From Talinum fruticosum (lineage: Eukaryota > Streptophyta > Magnoliopsida > Caryophyllales > Talinaceae): 64,000 nucleotides of DNA. The stretch spans positions 1 to 64,000 of the forward strand of contig JAITYX010000151.1 of NCBI GenBank assembly GCA_021018815.1. The letters are read 5' to 3'. The notes beneath the pieces were generated by a model, which was not told the DNA's origin, did not search any database, and saw only the letters and a list, made by a program, of their open reading frames with translations. This document shows positions 58,273-64,000 of this stretch, in pieces (position 1 is the stretch's first letter; every line of letters starts with the position of its first letter). Made by a program: the position numbers and the translations under genes.

Positions 58273-58289
58273 GCTAGGCTCGATACCAA
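58273..58289 (-). promoter_or_regulatory. Primer binding site of element C
   Basis: The minus strand reads TTGGTATCGAGCCTAGC, as in A, next to the LTR start TGAAGG at 58291. It is complementary to initiator tRNA-Met with one indel. Confidence 0.8.
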
Positions 58290-58290
58290 T

Positions 58291-59863
58291 TGAAGGTTAG
58301 CTCGGGAGAGTATGAGTCACCCTAGAGGGGGCTGAATAGGGTGATAGAAAATTCTTAGTGAAATCAAACTCTTTTGCGCGAGTAGAGAAGAAAATAGATT
58401 CCGAGTCTATCAACGAGGTCAGAAAAGATTGAACTTAGAAGGCAATAAATAAGAAAGAACAAGAGCGAGTAAAGCTGTCCGAGTCTAGAATGAACTCGGA
58501 AAGATAACACTTAGATTTTACGTGGAAACCCTCATGGGGCAGAAAACTACGGACCGTGTCAATCCGGACACAAAGTCAAATCCACTATTTTGAGTCCACA
58601 AAATACCGTGAACTTATCGAACCCGAGTTACTCCCTTAGACAACTCGTATACAAATTTTCCTAGACTCGGAAATTCCCTTATCTGATCTAGTACTTCCTA
58701 ACTGAGATAACCCTTACAGCTAGGGACAACTAAGCTGAGATAACCCTTACAGCTTAGTCAAGGGACCTTACAAAGAATGTAAGAAAGAGTTTGTAATCGA
58801 GTACAAGACCTTACAACTCGAAAGTAATGAATTACAAAGTGGGAGTTGTAAGTAGAAGATTGAAAGTAAATACAATGACTTTTCTCAAGTATGTATATAA
58901 ACAATAGTTTCGGCAATCTTCAAGTCTTGTGAAGTGGCTTCTATTTATAGATAACCGAGCGAGTAGCCGTTATCTTCATCTGCTGACCGAGAGTCTTCTG
59001 TGACCGTTGATAAAAGCTTTCCGAGTCACTCGGAAAGTATCCGTTGTAATGTGAACGTTGGACAATGGTTTAACTCTCTTGGAAGTCCCAAAACCATTGG
59101 TAGTGTCTTGAAAAATGAGGTGGAAACCACTTTGTTAAGCTTGGCGTTCCAGTTCCGAGATATGGAAACAGACGACTTCGACACAATCTTACGGGATTGG
59201 AGCAGGGAAGGTGAAAAGCCATGTCTGCTGGTGATTTAACGTTCGAAGCCGGTTACTTTTGTGGTTTGAAAAAGGTGTATCCTTGATTGAATAACCTACA
59301 AAAGTAAAACACCTTCGGTTCTCAAAGTATAAATTACTTTGGTCCAAGGTTAGACACGAGATAATAAAATAATTATGATAATTACACAACTAATTATCCG
59401 AGTCGGAAATGAAATGGAGTTTTCGAGTCCTATATCCATGATACTCGGAATTCCATCCGACTTAGTCTAAGCGAAGAATCAAGTTCAATAAAGAATATCG
59501 GAGAGGATTAACTTGATATAGGCTAAGCATGAAATGAACTAAGAATACTGACTATAACAAAATAGAACGTATAACCATAAGTCGATTCTCGAGTGAGAAA
59601 CGACAGAATCATCGGTATATTCAAAACACGATAAATCTGAGTGAAGATGAACTCGGAACAAAGAACCGGTTTTACGAGTCACTTACGGATAAGCGGGAAT
59701 AATAAGAAGTAGGAGCTGTATCACATAAAGAAGATACAAATTTCTCAAGGAAGTTTACGTGATACGGAGAATGCCTTGGAATCAAAATTCAAATATGTAT
59801 GGGATTGTTATACTGACTCATTTAATGCAACTCGAAATGCATTAAGAGATGTCCGAGTCTTCA
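58291..59863 (-). repeat. 5' LTR of element C
   Basis: This 1573 bp LTR ends TCTTCA directly before the TGAAT duplication. The TATA box is on the minus strand at 58941-58950, and the hairpin is at 58317-58344. Confidence 0.9.
58941..58950 (-). promoter_or_regulatory. TATA box of element C 5' LTR
   Basis: CTATAAATAG on the minus strand lies at the same distance (about 650 bp) from the inner LTR end as in A. It is the likely promoter of the element RNA. Confidence 0.7.
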
Positions 59864-60124
59864 TGAATGTTTTAACATGCGATAAATCTGAGTGACTCGG
59901 AACTATCGGAGTCAATTGATGAACAAGAGAGTGCTTTCGGAGTCGGTCAGAATCGGACGAAACATATGCAATAGTTTACGTAACACTCGAGTACTGTCTC
60001 GTAACACTCGGAATAGTTTATATAACACTCGGAATGACTTAAAATCAAAACCTAGAAGGGATGAGATTTGTACCCGATTCCTTGTTAGTACTCGGAATAA
60101 TATAAATGCGAGTCTAAGTCTTAA
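59864..60124 (-). repeat. 5' LTR of element B, outer part
   Basis: This is the outer 261 bp of B's 5' LTR, including the second copy of TGAAT. It aligns with 28986-29248 of B's 3' LTR. It ends GTCTTAA (normally TCTTCA) before TATCA at 60125. Confidence 0.8.
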
Positions 60125-60129
60125 TATCA

Positions 60130-60844
60130 TATTCGAGTACTGACTTTATGAGTTAATTGAAGATGAATTACTCTGTTATTTCTTTATTCTAAGTTAGTTT
60201 ATTCGAAAACATTATTTACCTAATCTTTTTATGCGTGGTGTCTTTATATTTTGACTTTCTTGATCATTCAAGGATAGAAAAAGATGGAATTTGAACCTAT
60301 TGAATAATAGACTCGGAAAATTCCACTCTTTCAGGTTAAGGATAATTAAGTGCTTAATTAATATGAATTAATTATTATCTTTTCCTAATCTTGGACCAAA
60401 CTATTTTTATACTTTGAGGAACGCTTGAGTTTGCTTTTGCTAGATGATTAAAGTATTTTAATCTTGATTTGGAAAGCGAAAGAAACCGGCTTCTAACCGT
60501 TAAACACCATCGGATAGAAAAGCACTCGTTTAAAGACAAAGCTCGAATACCGTGTCGGGGTTGTTTGTTACCAAATCTAGTATACTTCAACTTTGAGTGT
60601 AATAGTTGTTTGGACCCCGATTTCAGTCAAAAGAAGTGGAATGGAATACCTATTAAGCCAAAGACCTAAGCACTAATTTCACATATGCAACGGTTCTTTT
60701 TCTAAGTGACTCGGACTATCCGTTACAATGGGTAGTGAAGCTCTCATGTCAAAAATAAGCCACAACCGTTACTCCGCCTAACTGTGTACAAATAGAAGCC
60801 TTCCTACAAGACTTGGAGATTACTGAAACAAATCAAAATCTACT
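60130..60844 (+). repeat. Element E LTR, right piece
   Basis: This is plus-strand family LTR sequence, old and diverged. It has a GATAATTAAGTGCTTAATTA block at about 60343, TTTTTATACTTTGAG at about 60405, and a degraded promoter and R region (CAAATAGAAGCCTTCCTACA then AGACTTGGAGATT near 60789-60825). It is cut at 60844 by element D. The inferred left piece is at 27656-27740, across element B. Confidence 0.65.
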
Positions 60845-62192
60845 TGAAGACTCGGGTATAACTTTCCATCTCTCTTGAGTTTTGATTAAAAGTCATTGTC
60901 GACCTTATAGAAAGTTTTATCCAAGTTTTCATTCTGTTACGACCCACTCAAAAACCAATTTATTTGCATATCACTCTTAACTGTGTTTCGACCCACTCAT
61001 ACACAACTCATAACTATCGCATGATCAAATAATTTCTCTAACATGAATTACTAAGTGCATTCTTACTCAATCTATGTTCTAACTTAGTTTATTTATGCGG
61101 AATTATTTGTTGGATCAAGTTCATGTTTCCTGATATTTTATTTCGTCTAACTTGATCATTTGTAAGGATTAACTCGAGATGGAAGCTGAACGTAATGAAT
61201 ATTAGACTCCGAAATTCCACTCGTTTAGGCCAAACATAATTAAGTGCTTCATTACTATGATTTAATTATTAGATGTTTCTAGTCTTTGACCAAAGTATTT
61301 TTATACTTTGAGTACGACATTGATTTGCTTTCGTAGGTTATTGAAACAAGACTAATCTACTTTTGAAGTATAGAAGCAACGAGGTTTCAAGTCGTCAAAC
61401 ACTAGCAGGAAGAGATTAACCATTTATGGACATGGCTCGAGACACTATGTGAGGGCTATTTGTTTAAAACATTTGAAAACTGCAACCTTAAGTCTAACGA
61501 GTTGTTTCCACCTCTAACTACAATCACCACAAGATGATTGGACCATCTTCGGAGCTAAAGACCGTTACATAACGTTCACATCTCAGCGGATCTTTTATGA
61601 GTGACTCGGACTAGTCGTTACAACGGCTAATAGAGCTTATCAGTCCAAAAGAAGTCTCAACGGTTACTCTACGTTTGTACTTATAAATAGCGGCCACGCC
61701 ACAAGACATGAAGATTGCTTGAACATATTGTCTAACACTTAGTGCATTCTTACTCAATCATCAACTTATAATTATTAACTCGTAATCTCTTACTTTATGA
61801 GTTGCAAAGAAAGTCTTGTAATCGGTTACATTCTTTTCTTACTTTCTTTCTAAGTCCCTTGATCGAACTGTAAGGCCTAACTCAGCTCAGTTGTCCTTGA
61901 GTGTAAGGGTTAACTCGGTCATAAAGTACTAGATCGGATAAGGCAAGTCCTTTGTAATTGAGGATTAAATTACTTGGATTTTACATGGTGCTTCGATTAG
62001 CACTACTTGTGGTTTTATACGCCATGAGGGTTTCCACGTATTTCTATTTGTCTATCTTTCCGAGTCCAATCTAGACTCATAATCTGTTTCGTTCTATTAT
62101 GTGCAAAAAGTGTTTGATTTTTATTTAAAATCTTCCATCACCATATTCACCGCACTCTAGGGTGACATAGCATCTCTAAGAGCAAACCTTCA
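60845..62192 (+). repeat. 5' LTR of element D
   Basis: This LTR of about 1348 bp starts TGAAGACTCGGGTATAAC and ends ACCTTCA. The TATA-like TTATAAATAG is at 61681-61690. The U5 hairpin block is at about 62137-62166 (CACCATATTCACCGCACTCT then AGGGTGA). It is shorter than the minus-strand copies. Confidence 0.85.
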
Positions 62193-62194
62193 AT

Positions 62195-62207
62195 TGGTAT
62201 TAGAGCC
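62195..62207 (+). promoter_or_regulatory. Primer binding site of element D
   Basis: TGGTATTAGAGCC differs by one base from the usual TGGTATCAGAGCC complementary to initiator tRNA-Met. It is the clearest primer site of the family in the window. Confidence 0.85.
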
Positions 62208-62252
62208 TAGCCTTTGAAAAGGATCTCATAATTCCAATGGTCTAAAGACCAA

Positions 62253-64000
62253 ATGGCTCGGAACAATGGAGAGTTTGATGAAGGAAGATCATTTACCGGA
62301 CCGCCCAAGTTCAAGGGGTCGAACTTTGCATATTGGAAAAAGATGATGGTATGCTTTCTACTAGATAATGATGAAGAAGTATGGAACATCATCAAGAATG
62401 GAGACTACCTCCTAACGAAGATGGAGGGTGCAAGATCTGTGCCTAAAGAAAATCCGAGTACACCACTCGAAGAGATTGAGAAGTTCGAAAGAACTTCAAA
62501 GCTATTAACACACCGATGTGTGCTATCGACTTAGAAGAATACAAAAGAGTATCGGCTTGTGACGTAGCCAAGGAGGTGTGGGACACACTTGTCAATACTT
62601 ATGAAGGAACAAGTAAAGTGAAGTCGGCAAAGATAATCCAATATCTTCACAAGTGTGAGCTATTCGAGAATGGAGCCGAAGAGAACATCTCTCGGATGTA
62701 TGCTCGGTTCACCGAGATTACCAACAATCTTATGTGTTTGGGTAGAAAGATCTCCGATGAGGAAATGGCAAGAAAAGTTCGAGAGAAGTCTACCAAAGAG
62801 AAGATAGGGTTCTAAGGTGACAACCATTAGGGGAACTACTCACTCATGAGATTCACGTGGAAGAAGAGGATGCATAGGTTAGCATCAAAAGGAACATTGC
62901 ACTGAAGGCGTCGAAAGCATACAACAAAGTATGAGCTCCTCGGACTCGGAAGAGGATCCTATAGCACTCATTGCCCAAGGCTTAAAAAAATGATTGAAGT
63001 ACAAGAAGTTTCAAAAGAGGCCGAAGGAAAAGTTCTACAAGAAAGATAAGAAGGACAAGAAAGGAAAATACTCCTCCCCTTCAAAGTTATCCTTAACTAA
63101 GTACTCTGGTTGATTTGAATGTGGCAGCAAGGAGCACATAGTCAATGACTGTCCAAAGAGAATGAAGGATAGAAAGAACAAAAAGGCTCGATGGCCACCT
63201 GGAGTGATGATGACTCGTTTGAAGAAGATGATTCGATAACTCGAAGTGTCTTATGGCAGCCGACGACTCGAAGCTTAATATGAGTTAGATAGTGACAACT
63301 CGGATATTTTTGGGAAACAGGTCCTTAGGAGGTAATTGAATACTTTCTTAAGTTTTCCAAAGTTGATTTAGCTACATATATCTTTACTTTGAAAGAAAAG
63401 TCCAATTTTGAATCTTCACGTATTGAAAGAATTACTTGAGTGTCTTACTACTGAGAGTAATGTTTTGAAAAGTGAGTTAGAAAACTTATGTAAGACAAAA
63501 TCTGAAAGTACTCGAGATTAGTGCTCAAGACAATGATACTGAGTCCGAGTAACTTAGAATAGAGAATGCGCAACCGAAAAATAAGCTCAATGAGTCTCGG
63601 GAGCGGGTTTTAAAACTCACTTAAGGTCAAAAATACCTTGATCTTTTACTATGCTCTTAATGTGTCTCATTCCGAATAGAAGATCTTGGTTATAATGCTA
63701 AAGAGGAATCTAATTTGTATTCTAGTCTTTTCAAAACCGATTCCGAAGCTGTAAAGTTTAGGATGACTGAACAAGGTTCCATTCCCACTCATGAAAAGAG
63801 GACTGAGCCGAGGCCGGTTTATAGGAAAAAGCCTTCTTCACCTATTTACAAAATAAAGGGTTTTGAAAGAAAGGAGACACGGACTCTGTTTTCTAGAAAG
63901 AAGACTCGAGAATCGGATTAGACCAAAAATCATTCAAATCTAGGTTACCGAAGTGCTCTTTCGTCGAGAAAGGACCACGATAAAGGGAGTTACTTGGTTT
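62253..64000 (+). pseudogene. Element D gag (partial)
   Basis: ATG 62253 gives MARNNGEFDEGRSFTGPPKF then KGSNFAYWKKMMVCFLLDND. The frame shifts near 62510 into CAIDLEEYKRVSACDVAKEV, ISRMYARFTEITNNLMCLGR. Further shifted pieces include a lysine-rich stretch near 63000-63080 and a zinc knuckle (FECGSKEHIVNDCPKR at 63113-63160) whose first cysteine codon is a stop. The final frame (63715-63921) has SLFKTDSEAVKFRMTEQGSI. The window ends before the protease. Confidence 0.75.

Larger units (their letters stand above)
49031..59863 (-). mobile_element. Copia element C (Sirevirus-like), nested in B's 5' LTR
   Basis: C is a full-length minus-strand copy of 10833 bp. It has a 3' LTR (49031-50596), internal region (50597-58290) and 5' LTR (58291-59863). 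The perfect 5 bp duplication TGAAT lies at 49026-49030 and 59864-59868. Joining the flanks restores a continuous B LTR, matching the same place in B's 3' LTR near 28981. The LTRs are nearly identical apart from indels at CG-containing motifs, so it is recent. Confidence 0.92.
27741..60124 (-). mobile_element. Copia element B (Sirevirus-like), host of A and C
   Basis: B is a complete but old minus-strand element. Its 3' LTR is 27741-29248. The internal part is 29249-29952 plus 40783-47842. Its 5' LTR is 47843-49030 plus 59864-60124. The outer flanks carry the duplication TATCA (27736-27740; 60125-60129). A is inserted in its 3' ORF and C in its 5' LTR; subtracting them leaves about 10.7 kb, the same size as C. 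Its genes have more stops and substitutions than those of A and C. Confidence 0.85.
60845..64000 (+). mobile_element. Copia element D, plus strand, cut by window end
   Basis: D has a 5' LTR (60845-62192), primer site (62195-62207) and gag from 62253, and runs off the window before the protease. It is inserted in LTR E; the left flank CTACT (60840-60844) should recur after its 3' LTR. Its orientation is opposite to A, B and C. It is older than A and C judging by the frame breaks. Confidence 0.8.

Noticed and set aside
59892..60143. 83-codon plus-strand frame with NTR-rich repeats
   Set aside because: It crosses the boundary of B's LTR and arises from repeated CGTAACACTCG-like LTR sequence.
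62195..62212. tRNA-like string near the LTR
   Set aside because: It is only the complement of the tRNA 3' end (primer binding site), with no tRNA body around it.

Overview
This window looks like pericentromeric or intergenic heterochromatin from a flowering plant. It is filled almost end to end with nested transposable elements, and I can support no intact cellular gene. The organism is not identifiable from the sequence. Evidence for a plant: Ty1-copia elements primed by initiator tRNA-Met, Tat/Ogre-like Ty3-gypsy elements with a TGGCGACTCCACT-type primer site, a CACTA transposon with TNP2/DUF4218 remains, an L1-type LINE whose ORF1 carries a DUF4283 domain, and a plant mobile domain (PMD) pseudogene.

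Layout, left half (1-27.7 kb): an unclassified AT-rich stretch (1-840); a minus-strand Tat/Ogre-like gypsy fragment (gag, leader with degenerate repeats, primer site, ~2 kb LTR; 880-6840) whose LTR is interrupted by a solo copia LTR (4144-5744, duplication ATACG); a plus-strand copia integrase remnant (6880-7955); a minus-strand LINE remnant (7960-10475); a second minus-strand gypsy gag fragment (10476-13512) interrupted by another solo copia LTR (11167-12898, duplication TTTCT); a truncated older copia element F (3' LTR plus part of its 3' ORF; 13513-16660); two plus-strand gypsy LTR fragments (16664-19012); a decayed minus-strand PMD gene with a clear TATA box (19090-20165); a CACTA remnant (20330-22930); and a third gypsy fragment on the plus strand (23614-27655).

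Layout, right half (27.7-64 kb): a three-layer nest of one copia family. Old element B (minus, 27741-60124, duplication TATCA on both outer sides) has element A inserted in its 3' ORF (29953-40782) and element C in its 5' LTR (49031-59863, perfect duplication TGAAT). B itself appears to sit inside an older plus-strand LTR, E. Another plus-strand member, D, is inserted in the same LTR E at 60845 and runs off the window in its gag region.

The copia family has ~1.57 kb LTRs, gag with a zinc knuckle, protease, integrase, RT and RNase H, then an extra ~1.6 kb ORF between RNase H and the polypurine tract. That arrangement fits the Sirevirus (SIRE/Maximus) lineage. All copies carry frameshifts. A and C are recent and very alike, and many differences between copies are small indels at CCGAG, CTCGG, CAG or CTG sites, which suggests systematic basecalling error at methylated cytosines as well as true decay. 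The most interesting signals are the self-nesting, a conserved hairpin near the LTR end, the motif-bound indels, the extra 3' ORF and the PMD gene beside the CACTA end.
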